Source of the DNA: Protopterus annectens
Taxonomy: Eukaryota > Chordata > Ceratodontiformes > Protopteridae
Assembly: GCF_019279795.1 (NCBI RefSeq)
Contig: NC_056731.1
Coordinates: forward strand, 866,811,982 to 866,875,981
DNA: 64,000 bases
Direction: 5' to 3'
Positions 41,956 through 53,345 of the stretch are shown here, in pieces. The notes beneath the pieces are model-generated. The model was given only the letters and a program-made list of their open reading frames with translations. It made no database searches and was not told the DNA's origin. Positions within the stretch are counted from its first letter, which is position 1. Each line of letters begins with the position of its first letter. A program made the position numbers and the translations under genes.

Positions 41956-43806
41956 GTCATCTTCTGTATTAAGTCTACTGTGCTCTTAGTACCCCTGTGA
42001 ATACATGAGGTGCATGCATACTATGTCTATTTACATAGCAGTTTACTTGAACATCTTTCTTATGTAACCTAGTTTCTGTTCTTCCTTCTATTTTTCTTAT
42101 CTCCATATCTAAGAAAACTATCTTTTCATTTGAACTCTTCATTTTAAATTTTAGAAAGCTGGTAGTAAGAATTAAGATAAGCAATGTATGTATTTAACTC
42201 TTGTAATGTACTTTTCCAAACAAGAAGGCAGTCATCTACAAACCTTTGGTAAAATATAACATTACTATTCAAAGCATTTTGTTTACTATAAATGAATTTC
42301 TTCTCCCATTCATATAGTACTAAATTAGCATAAGTGTTGGCCATGGGAGTACCCATGGCTACAACTGCCAACTGCAAGTAAGGTTCATTGTCAAACAAAA
42401 AAATGATTTTAGTTAGTACTAATTCCAGAAATGTACAAACAGTTTCTATGTATCTGGCCTGTAGGCCTGCTTCCACACTTAGATAATCTTGTATAGCATC
42501 TATTCCATATCTGTTTGGCATTGCTGTAAGTAGGGACATAATGTCCAATGTAACAAAAACATAATCTATCTCTCGATGTTTGACATACCACTCTTTCAAC
42601 TTACACAAAAAAATCAGTTGTATCTTTCAAAATACAAGGACATTTCTCTAGTTGTATTTTCAACTGTTTTTGCAAATATATAGAAATGGGCTCAGTTATC
42701 CAACCACCCCCTGAGACTATTGGTCTTGGTGGGGGGGTTAAACATATCTTTATGTATTTTAGGAATACCATATATATGTGGTATTCTAGGGCATGGGACA
42801 GACAAATAATTAAACAATTCCACATTTATATCATTCGTCAATTGTAATTCATAAATGGCCACATCTATTTCAGAAATATGTCTTTTTATTTCTAAAACAG
42901 TTATTTTTCTAAAGGTCTATACATCCTGTACCATTTCATTTAAAGTTGCCATATATTTTACTCTGTCCATTATTACAGTGACACCCCCTTTATCAGTCTG
43001 CTATATAATAAATGTTTTCATCACTTTCTAACTGTTTAAGGGCTATATTTTCTGCATATGTCAATTTATGATATTTTTATTACTTCTAGAATATAATTCT
43101 CTTAGTTCACTTTCACAGACATTACTAAATGCCACTAATAATGAACAACATACCGGTATAAGTGCACTTAATTTCTTACAAACATTCTTTTCTTTGCTGT
43201 ATCTGTTCCAAATATCAGCTTTAAACTTAAATTTCGCACAAGCAGTTTCAAGTCTGTTAGCGCCTTTACAGTATCATCACTGCTTGTTGGCTTAAATTTC
43301 AGTCCCTTTCCCAACACAGATAAATGTAATTCAGTTAACTGATAATTACATAAATTCAAAGTACCTTTATCTTTGTGCGTTAATGTCGAGCAGTCTTGCT
43401 CTGTTGAGCTGGACTATTGTTTTACCCTTTTGTCCCATTTGTAATGCTGTGTGTTCGGCAGTGCGTGGACCTCCCTCTTTGTTGAGCTCTTTGCAATCTT
43501 CCAACCTGATAGTAGCACTACTGGAGTACCAGCCAGCTCTGCTCAATATTATTAGCTATACTGGAAGCTCCCTAAATTGGATAGATTTGGTGAGAATCCT
43601 GCTGCTGTCAATGACCCTCTCACTTACATTGGCTTGTATTGTCATTTCTTCATTGGTTCCATATTGCAGCCTTGGGATTGGACAGGCTTGCCGAAATGTT
43701 TATGTACAGGCTAGTAAACCTCAGCTTTGAGCCAGTTAAACTCAGGCAGATAAGATTTACAGCAGACTTACTCTGTAAGTGCTATGTGAATATTTTTTGG
43801 TTTGAG

Positions 43807-43819
43807 GTATCATACACAA
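43807..43819. repeat. 13-bp target duplication of PLE composite 2, left copy
   Basis: GTATCATACACAA, identical to 51163-51175. Confidence 0.9.
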
Positions 43820-43923
43820 AAACAAACTGTGTAACTTATGGAAAACAAAACAAGCAAAGTGCAAGCCAAACGAACACAGGTCACCACACTGAGCAGCAAT
43901 CATTTTGAAACTATTTATTGTTG

Positions 43924-43964
43924 TTAAGCGCTTTTCGTCTCAGGTAGTACCGAGACTTCTTCAG
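43924..43964 (-). ncRNA. Hammerhead ribozyme-like core, PLE copy E
   Basis: The minus strand reads CTGAAGA, stem II GUCUC/GAGAC around a GG..CC loop, GAAA and self-complementary AAGCGCTT followed by AAC. All conserved core positions of a type I hammerhead are present. Confidence 0.82.
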
Positions 43965-44434
43965 ACAAAATTGAAACACACACCCCATCTTTAAATACAT
44001 TCAAAAAACTGCATCACATACCCTGATTGATTAAAATGGCAGTGAGTCATCAGTAAACCTTAAAATACCTTGAGAATAAAAACAAAGTACCGCAAATTGT
44101 GAATGAACCAAAACACAACGTGCCAAACAGACTATGTACTTCTGTCCATGAGTACCCAAAATATTGATACAAAGTGGTTATCACACTAAACATGTAACAT
44201 GTGTACATTTATACATCAGTCAGAACTTTTATGCACAATGGGTTATTTGGTGTTAAAGACTGACTAGAAAACATAAAGCACTTTTTCTCCGTACATATTC
44301 CAATCACTAGTAGCTACATAATAGTTACAAATATTTAAATTATTAAATTAAAACAATTTGACTCGCCTAGACAACATAAGAACTTAATGTAAACACTGTT
44401 TATAACTTACATCATCTCGGGAGACTCCTGAGTT

Positions 44435-47400
44435 TCAAATACAATTAATAGTACACGTTTCATTTAGTCCAGGGAATGAACAGGCATCTGTGTGAATTTG
44501 CCACATAAGTTCTAAAACTTCAAGACGTACAGATTCGGGATCACCTCTCCCATCAGGAATTATACAATCAATGGCCCTAAACAAAAATTTATGGTTTGGG
44601 TTATCAGAAACATGTTTTGCTAGGGCGTTGATCGTTTTTGCCTTCCTAATGTGGTATAGATGTTCATAAACACGTTCACGGAGTCTCCTATCTGTCTTGC
44701 CAATATAAAATGCTGAGCACTGTTGGCACTGGGCAAGGTAAACTACGGCTCTAGATTGGCAGTTGAATTTTTGTTTAACTCTGTATTTTAGACCCCTTAA
44801 ACTGAAATATTCATCTGTTCCCACGTAGGAGCAGAAGTTGCATGTTACATTGGAACATGCCCTTCCTGGTTGGGAAGTGCGTCCCATTGACCTCCAAAAG
44901 ATGTTTTAAATTTTTACCTCTCCTCCAGACAATTTTAGGAATCTCAGGTAGTTTGTTTCTAAGTACATTGTCATTCGAAATAAACACCCAGTTTTTCCGT
45001 AGTATGGATGAGATGACCTTACTGTCAGTACTAAAGGATGTAAAGAGACTGCAGGGTGGAGGGGTTCCGACTCAGGTTGGAATGTGTAACTGTCTGTGTT
45101 GCTGTCAACTCATTCCTTAGAACCTGTTTTAGAATTGGTTGGTATATACCCAGTTCCCTCTTGGTGCTGACCTCCTTAATTAAGTCATCTACAAGCTGTT
45201 TGGGATACCCCCGACCTAAAAACATTTTCTTAAGGGTATTACATTCCTCTAGGAAGTCTGAAAATTTAGACACCATTCAGGCAGCCCTCACGAGTTGACC
45301 CTTCACCACAGATCTCTTTTGGTAGACTGGGTGACAACTACTGAAGTGGAGGAAAGTGTTGGAGTAGGTGTCCTTCCTGTGTATTTTAGCACAGAAAGCA
45401 TTAGTGGTTGAATCCTTACACAGGTCTACATCCAAGTAGGCAATTCTATCAGTACTAAATATATGTGTAAATGATAAAAAACTGGTCGTAGAGTTGAAGA
45501 AACTTAGTAATTCTAGTGCTACTGCTTCGCCACCTTTAATCAGCATAAATATATCATCCAAGAACCGTGTATAATAAAACATTTTGTTAGTAAAGAACTT
45601 GTTCTGGATGATTTCTTATTCCCAATAAGCCATGACAAGGTTGGTGAAGCTAGCACCATATGGTGACCCCATGGCTACACCAACCCTCTACAAAAAATAT
45701 TCATTGAATATAAAAACATTACTAGATAAAATAATATTGAGTAGTTCATCAGCTAAGGAAATTTTCCGTGACGGTGCACCCGTCTTCCTCAACATGAAGT
45801 TTACCCACTCAATTCCTTCTTCACGTGGGATAGAGGAATGCAAATCCCTCACGTCCACTGTAAGGAAGTTCAGATTATAGTCGAATTCGAGGCCATTGAT
45901 GTACTGTAAAAATGACCACGAGTCCTTGTAAATATCTGGTTCCTTAGCTGCATATTTTTTGAGGATGTTGTCTACAAATTTGGCACATGGGTTTGTGATG
46001 CTATTTCTAGCATCAACCAGAGGTCTCATTGGTGGGTCGTGGATGGATTTGTGGATCTTAGGAATCCCAAATAATTTAGGGATCCTAGGGGTCAGCATAG
46101 TAAGATAATTGAAGGATGCAATGTCGATTTTACCTTCTATAAATAGGTCGTTCAAGTAAGAACGAATCCTATTGTAAGCTGTATTCAGTTCATGTCTAGA
46201 CTTTACTTCATATGTATCACTCCCTAAAATGCTCAGCATCTTGTCCACATAATCCTCCCGTTTCATGATTACCACCCCACCACCTTTATCCGGTTGCATG
46301 ATCCTTACCCCTTACTTCCCTAATGGACCATAAAAGCTCCCTTTCTGCAAGGATAATATTGGGTCTATCAAAGCCCTGTGAAGCTTTTTTGTGTAAAGAA
46401 CATCTCAGGTCAAGTTCACACATTGGATCAGATAATGCTAACGTTTGATGTTATACCAGTAAAAAAAGTACTAGATACATGTAACCCATTACTACTAGCG
46501 GGGTTGTCACCAAACAATACATTCAAGTTAAGTTTCCTTGTAAAAAGCTTAAAATCAATAATAGTTTTTACCAAGTCGGCTCTAGTGTCAGGAACGAACG
46601 TGCTTCCCTTGGCTAAAAGTTCCACTAATAGTGGTTCAATTTCAATATCCGTAAAGTTAAAAATTTTAAAATCCAACTTAGTATTGAACGGGATAGTAGG
46701 CTTGTTCAAAACTGGAAGAAAGTCAATTACCTGTCTTTCCTCCCTCTCTTTTTGTAGTTGTTGTTGAAGTTGTTCGTCCTGCGTCGTTATTGGCGTAAAT
46801 TGTAATGCGAGGCTCCTGTCCGAAAATTTGTCTGTGCGCCTGGGTTGTATTCATGTTGAACTTCGGACCCTGTTGCCACTGAGGAATAACTAGCTGGTCT
46901 GGAATCCTCCATGGACGCGTTGTGTGTTTGCTTCCGTGCTGGCATGTTTTGAACATGGGTATTACCTCCAGATCCAGGCATCTGGTTGTTAATTTGGTTG
47001 GCCCCATCAATAGGTTTTTGTCCTATAAACTGGCGGGCTTGGGAGGGAGGTGGCAGTGGATAAGCTTGACTACTGCTGCTGTATGCAAACCGGTCCCGGT
47101 TCAATTTTTCTAACTGTTTCTTTTATTTTGGAAATATGTAAATCAATATTACCAAAAATATGCTCGTAATCGAATTTGTATCTCCCAAAGTCAAGATGTT
47201 GTTGCAGTGCTTGATCCAACCCTGTAGCCTCCTCCATGAGCACCTCACACTCAATAGTGTAATTGCTTACACATTAATTCTAACAATTCAAGTCTGTGTT
47301 TGTTGAAAAGTTTGACTAAATCTTGATGAAAGGCAGAACCATCCTCTAAACCAGTTGAGTATTGCCAGGAACGCAAACCTTTCGGTACAATTCCTTCACT

Positions 47401-47877
47401 AATACACTCTTTGAAATAGGCAATCTCCAACTGTGCTTTCTCGTGCTTCAGTAGTTTCTGGTCCAGGAGTTTAAATTGTGTTAAAATGTCAGTTACACCT
47501 ATCGCTGGTTGCTCCTCATTGTTGCTGCTAGTCGACTTTTGTAGTGATAGTGGCTCTACTAAACACTGGGCAAAGTTTGGAGCTCCAATAAGCTCAGAGG
47601 ATCCCCTGACATTATTTGTAGATAGGTTATTCACATTAAATGTTGACCGCGAACGGTTAACTTCTTGTAAGCGAGGTCCCACAAAGGAACTTGTATCCTT
47701 TGCTGGAGTTGTTTGGGGCATCAAAGAATTCGACACCGTGTTACCAAAATTAGTGGATAGTGAATCCAATCTCACAGTGAGTGTGTCAACGCGGTTGACA
47801 AGTACTTTGATCAAAGACTTTAAATTTTGTACATCGTCCTCCTTGTTCAAAACATGCCAGCATGGAAGCAAACACAC
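44435..47877 (-). pseudogene. PLE copy E: coiled-coil, reverse transcriptase and GIY-YIG, broken
   Basis: Reading downward. N-terminal segment 47877-47251 (208 aa): heptad-like LKSLIKVLVNRVDTLTVRL, then LEKSTS-type serine-rich and ILTQFKLLDQKLLKHEKAQL. Linker to 46723. RT: FNTKLDFKIFNFTDIEIEPL, MQPDKGGGVVIMKREDYVD, IPKLFGIPKIHKSIHDPPMR, motif A FLTVDVRDLHSSIPREEGIE, motif C YYTRFLDDIFMLIKGG, and AYLDVDLCKDSTTNAF. Then KRSVVKGQLVRAA and FLGRGYPKQLVDDLIKEVST. The GIY-YIG domain: CNFCSYVGTDE (Cys linker), AVVYLAQCQQCSAFYIGKTD, RRLRERVYEHLYHIRKAKT and VLELMWQIHTDACSFPGLNE. Breaks near 46300, 45690-45580 and 45275, each mild. One of the best-kept copies in the window. Confidence 0.92.
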
Positions 47878-50517
47878 AATGCGTCCATGGAGGATTCAAG
47901 ACCAGCTAGTTATTCCTCAGTGGTAACAGGGTCCGAAGTTCAACATGAATACAACCCAGGCACACAGACAAATTTTCGGACAGGAGCCTCGTATTACAAT
48001 TTACGCCAACAACCACGCAAGACTAACAGCTTCAACAACAACTACAACAAGAGAGAGAGGAAAGACAGGTAATTGACTTTCTTCCAGTTTTGAACAAGCC
48101 TACTATCCTGTTCAATACTAAGTTGGGTTTATAATTTTTTAACTTTACGATTATTGAAACTGAACCACTATTAGTGGAACCTTTAGCCAAGGGAAGCACA
48201 TTCATTCCTGACACTAGAGCTGACTTGGTAAAAACTATTATTGGTTTTAAGCTTTTTACAAGGAAACTTAACTTGAATGTATTGTTTGGTGACAACCCCG
48301 CTAGTAGTAATGGATTACATGTATCTAGTACTTTTTTACCAGTATTACATCAAACGTTAGCATTATTTGATACAATGTGTGAACTTGACCTGAGATATTC
48401 TTTACACAAAAAAGCTTCACAGGGCTTTGATAGATCCAATATTAACCTTGCAGAAAGGGAGCTTTTATGGTCCATTAGGGAAGCAGGGGTAAGGATCATG
48501 CAACCGGATAAAGGTGGTGGGGTGGTAATCATGAAACAGGAGGATTATGTGGACAGGATGCTGAGCATTTTTGGGAGTGATACATATGAAGTAAAGTTTA
48601 AACATGAATTGAATACAGCTTACAATAGGATTCTTTCTTACTTGAATGACCTATTTATAAAAGGTAAAATTGACATTGCATCTTTCAATTATCTTACTAT
48701 GCTGACCCCTAGGATCCCTAAATTATTTGGGATTCCTAAGATCCACAAATCCATCCATGACCCACCAATGATACCTCTGGTTAATGCTAGAAATAGCATC
48801 ACATACCCATGGGCCAAATTTGTAGACAACATCCTCAAAAAATATGTAGCTAAGGAACCGGATATTTGCAAGGACTCGTGGTCATTTTTACAGTACATCA
48901 GTGGCCTCGAATTAGACTATAATCTGAACTTCCTTACAGTGGACGTGAGGGATTTGTATTCCTCTATCCCACATAAAGAAGGAATTGAGTGGGTAAACTT
49001 CATGTTGAGGAAGAGGGGTGCACCCTCACAGGAAATTTCCTTAGTTGATGAACTACTCAACATAATTTTATGTAGTACAAATCGAATAGCCAGTTCCAAA
49101 AACAAATGGTTTAATTCACAAATCCACGAGTAAGCACACTACAAACCACACTATAAACCAAATACATGTATTTCGTTTGTTGTGTGGTTTGTAGTGTGCT
49201 TACTCGTGGATTTGCGAATTAAACCATTTGTTTTTGGAACTGGCTATTCGGCTTGTACTCTTATTTTGGATTATTGGTAAACTTTTGGGTACTAGTGACC
49301 ATTTTTTTGTTTCGTGATCATTTTATGTAGTAATTTTTTAATACTCAATGACACTATTTTTTTGCAGAGGTGCTAGCTTCGCCAACCTCGCCATGGCTTA
49401 TTGGGAACAAGAAATCATTCAGAAGAACAAGTTCTTTCCTAACAAAATGGTTTATTATAGACGGTTCTTGGATGATATATTTATGCTGATTAAAGGTGGT
49501 GAAGCAGTAGCACTAGAATTAGTAAGTTTCTTCAACTCTACGACCATTTTTTATCATTTACACATACATTTAGTACTGATAGAATTGCCTACTTGGATGT
49601 AGACCTGTGTAAGGATTCAACCACTAATGGTTTCTGTGCTAAAATACACAGGAAGGACACCTACTCCAACACTTTCCTCCACTTCAGTAGCTGTCACCCA
49701 GTCTACCAAAAGAGATCTGTGGTGAAGGGTCAACTCGTGAGGGCTGCCCGAATGGTGTCTAAATTTTCAGACTTCCTAGAGGAATGTAATACCCTTAAGA
49801 ATATGTTTTTAGGTCGGGGGTACCCCAAACAGCTTGTAGATGACTTAATTAAGGAGGTCAGCACCAAGAGGGAACTGGGTATATACCAACCAATTCTAAA
49901 ACAGGTTCTAAGGAATGAGTTGACAGCAACACAGACAGTTACACATTCCAACCTGAGTCGAACCCCTCCACCCTGCAGTCTCTTTACATCCTTTAGTACT
50001 GACAGTAAGGTCATCTCATCCATACTATGGAAAAACTGGATGTTTATTTCGAATGACAATGTACTTAGAAACAAACTACCTGAGATTCCCAAAATTGTCT
50101 GGAGGAGAGGTGAAAATTTAAAACATCTTTTGGAGGTCAATGGGACGCACTTCCCAACAGAGAAAGGGCATGTTCCAATGTAACATGTGCAACTTCTGCT
50201 CCTACATGGGAACAGGTGAACATTTCAGTTTAAAGGGTCTAAAATACAGAGTTAAACAAAAATTCAACTGCCAATCTAGAGCCGTAGTTTACCTTGCCCA
50301 GTGCCAACAGTGCTCAGCATTTTATATTGGCAAGACAGATAGGAGACTCCGTGAACGTGTTTATGAACATCTATACCACATTAGGAAGGCAAAAATGATC
50401 AAAGCCCTAGCAAAACAAGCTTCTGATAACCCAAACCATACATTTTTGTTTAGGGCCATTGATTGTATAATTCCTGATGGGAGAGGTGGTCCCGAATCTG
50501 TACATTCCCTGGACTAA
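47848..50517 (+). pseudogene. PLE copy F: 5'-truncated reverse transcriptase and GIY-YIG
   Basis: Starts inside the N-terminal linker (QNMPAWKQTHNASMEDSRPA). The 319-aa frame 48174-49133 carries the RT N-terminus: VRIMQPDKGGGVVIMKQEDY, IPKLFGIPKIHKSIHDPPMI, FLTVDVRDLYSSIPHKEGIE (motif A). A palindrome element interrupts it at 49078. Just downstream, compared with copy E, about 30 bases are missing, which removes RT motif B (VAMGSPYG). Motif C follows: MVYYRRFLDDIFMLIKGGEA. Then KRSVVKGQLVRAARMVS, FLGRGYPKQLVDDLIKEV, CNMCNFCSYMGTGEH and the GIY-YIG domain AVVYLAQCQQCSAFYIGKTD. The frame ends early at VHSLD through a small deletion relative to E. Confidence 0.92.
49065..49332. mobile_element. 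242-bp insertion built around a 178-bp palindrome, in PLE copy F
   Basis: The inserted part is 49078-49319. ATTTTATGTAGTA (13 bp) flanks it at 49065-49077 and 49320-49332. Bases 49078-49255 form a near-perfect palindrome with 89-bp arms centred at 49166/49167 (TACATGTA). A 64-bp unpaired AT-rich tail (49256-49319) follows. Copy E of the same PLE has the uninterrupted target (complement of 45735-45760), so the empty site is visible in this window. A 13-bp duplication fits insertion by reverse transcription better than a typical MITE. Confidence 0.9.
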
Positions 50518-51047
50518 ATGAAATGTGTACTATTAATTGTATTTTGAAACTCAGGAGTCTCCTGAGATGATGTAAGTTATAAACACTGTTTAAATTTTTA
50601 ACTTCTTATGTTGTCTAGGCGAGTCAAATTGTTTTAATTTAATAATTTAAATATTTTTAACTATTATGTAGCTACTAGCGATTCTAGTTATGTATTGTTT
50701 AGGCAGGACCATGTGATTTTTGGTTGTAACAAATATGTACGGAGAAAAAGTGCTTTATGTTTTCTAGTCAGTCTTTAACACCGAAGAACCCATTGTGCAT
50801 AAAAGTTCTGACGTTACATGTTTAGTGTGATAACCACTTTGTATCAATATTTTGGGTACTCATGGACAGAAGTACATAGTCTGTTTGGCACGTTGTGTTT
50901 TGGTTCGTTCATAATTTGCGGTACTTTGTTTTTTTATTCTCAAGGTATTTTAAGGTTTACTGATGACTCACTGCCATTTAAACCAATCAGGGTATGTGAT
51001 GCGTTTTTTTAATGTATTTAAAGATGGGGCGTGTGTTTCAATTTTGT

Positions 51048-51088
51048 CTGAAGAAGTCTTGGTACTACCTGAGATGAAAAGCGCTTAA
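51048..51088 (+). ncRNA. Hammerhead ribozyme-like core, PLE copy F
   Basis: CTGAAGA, stem II GUCUU/GAGAU around the same GG..CC loop as copy E, GAAA, AAGCGCTT, then AACA. The two C-to-U changes in stem II relative to copy E both leave G-U wobble pairs, so the fold is kept. Upstream TTGT can pair with ACAA as stem I. Confidence 0.8.
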
Positions 51089-51162
51089 CAATAAATAGTT
51101 TCAAGATTATTGCTGCTCAGTGTGGTGACCTGTGCTCGTTTGGCTTGCACTTCGCTTGTTTT

Positions 51163-51175
51163 GTATCATACACAA
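51163..51175. repeat. 13-bp target duplication of PLE composite 2, right copy
   Basis: GTATCATACACAA, identical to 43807-43819. Confidence 0.9.
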
Positions 51176-51337
51176 GAGTTCTGTTTGAATGATTGTCACT
51201 GACTAGTTGGTCACTTGTGAGGCATTGTATGTGAAAAGATGTAAACCCATTTTGAAGCTGCTGTGATGATTTATTTGTAGTAATTTCAATATTTTGTTCA
51301 ATGATTTAGAGGCTGCCTCTGTTCTTTTTTATGTACA

Positions 51338-51655
51338 TTCATTTGTTCATTTTCCAATAATCCCTTTATCCTAGTCAGGGTTGTGGAGGGAGTCATCACT
51401 TGCTAATCTTGGACCCGATTCTTTTCTATTCCATTATCGGATATCTCCCACCACGCACACACATACACACACACCCACACTGTCACAGACAGTATGTATA
51501 CCTATGGGCAGTTTAGAAAATTGACACTTCATTTGCGTACATGTCTTAGGAATGTGAGAAGAAACTGGAGCACCCATGTACTGTTAAGGTAGATAAAGGG
51601 TGGATTATTTGCACATAGGGAGAGTATGCAAACTCTGCACAGAAGAACATTCAAA
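51338..51655. repeat. Fish-type interspersed repeat fragment
   Basis: Blocks in order: CAATAATCCCTTTATCCTAG, TCAGGGTTGTGGAGG, a CACACACACACCCACAC run, GGGCAGTTTAGAAAATTGAC, GTGAGAAGAAACTGGAGCAC, and GGGAGAGTATGCAAACTCTG. This block order is that of a retroposon tail abundant in many fish genomes. I cannot name the exact family. Non-coding. Confidence 0.7.
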
Positions 51656-52150
51656 GCAGGTGCTATGAGATAGTGCTTAGAGCTGCCCTACTGTGGATTC
51701 TGTTTATAAATACAGTTATACTAACTTTAAATGTGTTACATAATATAGTCATACCAGAAGTAAAATTGTATTATCTCTTTTTCATGTAATCACGATAAAA
51801 ATGATTGTTAATACACAAACTCTGGCAATACATGAAAGACCCACTCCCAGTCCACTGTAATAAATTATATAATTCCTTTTGTAATTGTATTTTTTTGTCT
51901 CTTATTTAATAAAATGACGTCCATTGTGCAGACTGCATACCCTGTCTTCTCTTTTATTTAGTAATATGTTGATTGTCTAACGTGTCTTTCCTTTTCCCTT
52001 CCTTTGAAGTACTTGTCATGTTTACAAACTATACCTTGGCATAATTTAAAACTATAAGGATAAAATTAACTTTGTAACTTGAGAAAAAAAAGTTCTTCAC
52101 AGAGGAAAAAAAGCCAAGCACTAAAACAGCAGCAAAAATAGTTAAGGCTT
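51656..52150. other. No gene seen
   Basis: AT-rich sequence without recognised content. Confidence 0.5.
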
Positions 52151-52326
52151 CATAACCAGCTGGCATCATATCCTTGGTATGATATAACACTAATAGCTTA
52201 GGCTACTACAACAGTTATCTGTTCGATAGAACATCTACTGCACTGTGTTCAACACTGGATCACTGTTGCAGTAGCCTAAGCTATTAGGGTAATATCCTGC
52301 CAAGGACATGATGTCAGCTGGTCATG
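52151..52326. repeat. Foldback element with 69-bp inverted arms
   Basis: Left arm 52151-52219 and right arm 52258-52326 are exactly symmetric around a 38-base spacer. Shared blocks include CATCATATCCTTGG / CCAAGGACATGATG and CTAATAGCTTAGGCTACT with its complement. A partial direct repeat of the arm (TTTTAGGCTACTCCAACGG) follows at about 52350-52395. Likely a MITE or its remnant. No secure target duplication. Confidence 0.88.
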
Positions 52327-52965
52327 CTCTTGTAGGAAATAGCCAAAATATTTTAGGCTACTCCAACGGTGATCTATTAGAACATCTGCTGTTATAGTTT
52401 AATTTACTTGCACAACTGTACTTTCTCTGATCTTAAGGAATTGCAGCGTAAGTTCTTGGCTATATACCATTTAAGGTAAAGTTTTCTATGCTGTTATTAG
52501 TCAGGATATCATGGAAGTTCTTTATAAGAGGAGGCAAGGATTTACCTGCTGTGAAAGTTACGCAACCAAGTATGAAAAGCATTGTTTCATGATGCCACAC
52601 GAGATGGGCCTTTGGCAAATAATACTAGAAACTGTTTGAGAATGGGCAGTCTTAAACTTTTCAAGTAGGCAGTAAGTGAGAATCTTAGATGTGGAAGTGA
52701 GTATCCAGTTAGGAAAATATAATCACCAAGTAAATTTTGTAAATTACAGCATCTCAGTCAAACTAGTCAAAAAAAAAAAGGCTCCCTGTTGTAATTCTGA
52801 GACTCGTGTGACCTTCAAAGTTTTGAAAACATAAGTCCAAAAGTGTAGGAGAACTGTGAATGTCAAACATTTCTGTTCTCCCTTAAAGTTTTTTTTTGCA
52901 GGATGGCAAGCTGCCCCTAACCCCCCCCCTATCTGTTTGAAAAAGTGTTAGTAGCTGTCGATGTA
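52327..52965. other. No gene seen
   Basis: Unassigned, apart from the partial arm repeat at its start and an A run near 52770. Confidence 0.5.
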
Positions 52966-53345
52966 CAGTTTTTTTAAAAACACCTTTATTAAGTTATCAC
53001 TTAAGACAGACATAAATTAAAAGAAAGGAAATCAAATCATATTAACATTTTTTTCATTTACATTCAATATACATTACATATATGTTCTTTCTTTACAACT
53101 CTCACTTAGTCCAGCATTACATAAATTGTAGAATTTCTGCCTTCCTGTAAATCTCACTCCTCCTCTTGAGCATTATTTTGAATGTATTGTCCCCACAAAT
53201 TCTATTTATTTCTATGTAATTTGCTCCTTTCCTTTTCTAAACATCCTTTTTTCTCTCTCTTACAGTATGTAATACTTCAAATACAGCTGGATTAGATTTT
53301 GATTTCCATATTCTAGTAATTGCTTTTTTAGCAAACAATAGAATT
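52966..53345 (-). pseudogene. L1-clade LINE ORF2 C-terminus and 3' tail
   Basis: The minus strand reads FAKKAITRIWKSKSNP, then AVFEVLHTVRE and, in a shifted frame, LEKERSKLHRNK. The A(K)xxIxxxWK block is characteristic of the extreme C-terminus of L1-clade ORF2 proteins. An AT-rich 3' tail runs down to TTTTTTTAAAAACACC at about 52970. No catalytic motif falls in this piece, so the call rests on one block. Confidence 0.55.

Larger units (their letters stand above)
40780..43806 (-). pseudogene. PLE-1 main body: reverse transcriptase and GIY-YIG, with two later insertions
   Basis: An older Penelope-like copy of a different subfamily. Reading downward: N-terminal segment (about 43700-43380) leading into NLCNYQLTELHLSVLGKGLK, the conserved start of PLE RT. 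RT motif A: VTLDIMSLLTAMPNRYGIDA. Motif B region: VVAMGTPMANTYANLVLYEW. Motif C: YQRFVDDCLLVW. After a 411-bp insertion (41533-41943) come FRQQAEDMMQEFYESGYD and the GIY-YIG domain: NVVYLATCTSCSSFYVGKTI, RKLRKHIVEHKADIGRN and EWIVRLQADS. Its last part is displaced to 34448-34390. A Cys cluster (CLNCSCCMD) precedes the nuclease. Multiple stops and frame changes; catalytic motifs intact. Confidence 0.9.
43820..51162. mobile_element. PLE composite 2: second inverted Penelope-like pair inserted as one unit
   Basis: 7343 bp bounded by an exact 13-bp duplication. The left part (43820 to about 47847) is a near-full-length copy on the - strand (E). The right part (about 47848-51162) is a 5'-truncated copy on the + strand (F). 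The two are almost identical over most of their shared length. Terminal repeats with hammerhead cores lie at both outer ends (43924-43964 and 51048-51088). The inner junction is at about AAAACATGCCAGCATGG, where F starts inside the N-terminal coding part. A 242-bp palindrome element is nested in F. Confidence 0.93.

Noticed and set aside
38038..43806. CRISPR-like or phage-like arrays in the PLE nest
   Set aside because: Repeats here are terminal repeats and tandem coding duplications of vertebrate retroelements; no regular spacer structure and no prokaryotic genes.
49078..49255. Palindrome as a Tc1/mariner MITE with TA duplication
   Set aside because: TA does flank the palindrome, but a longer exact 13-bp duplication lies outside palindrome plus tail and agrees with the empty site in PLE copy E; kept only as an alternative.
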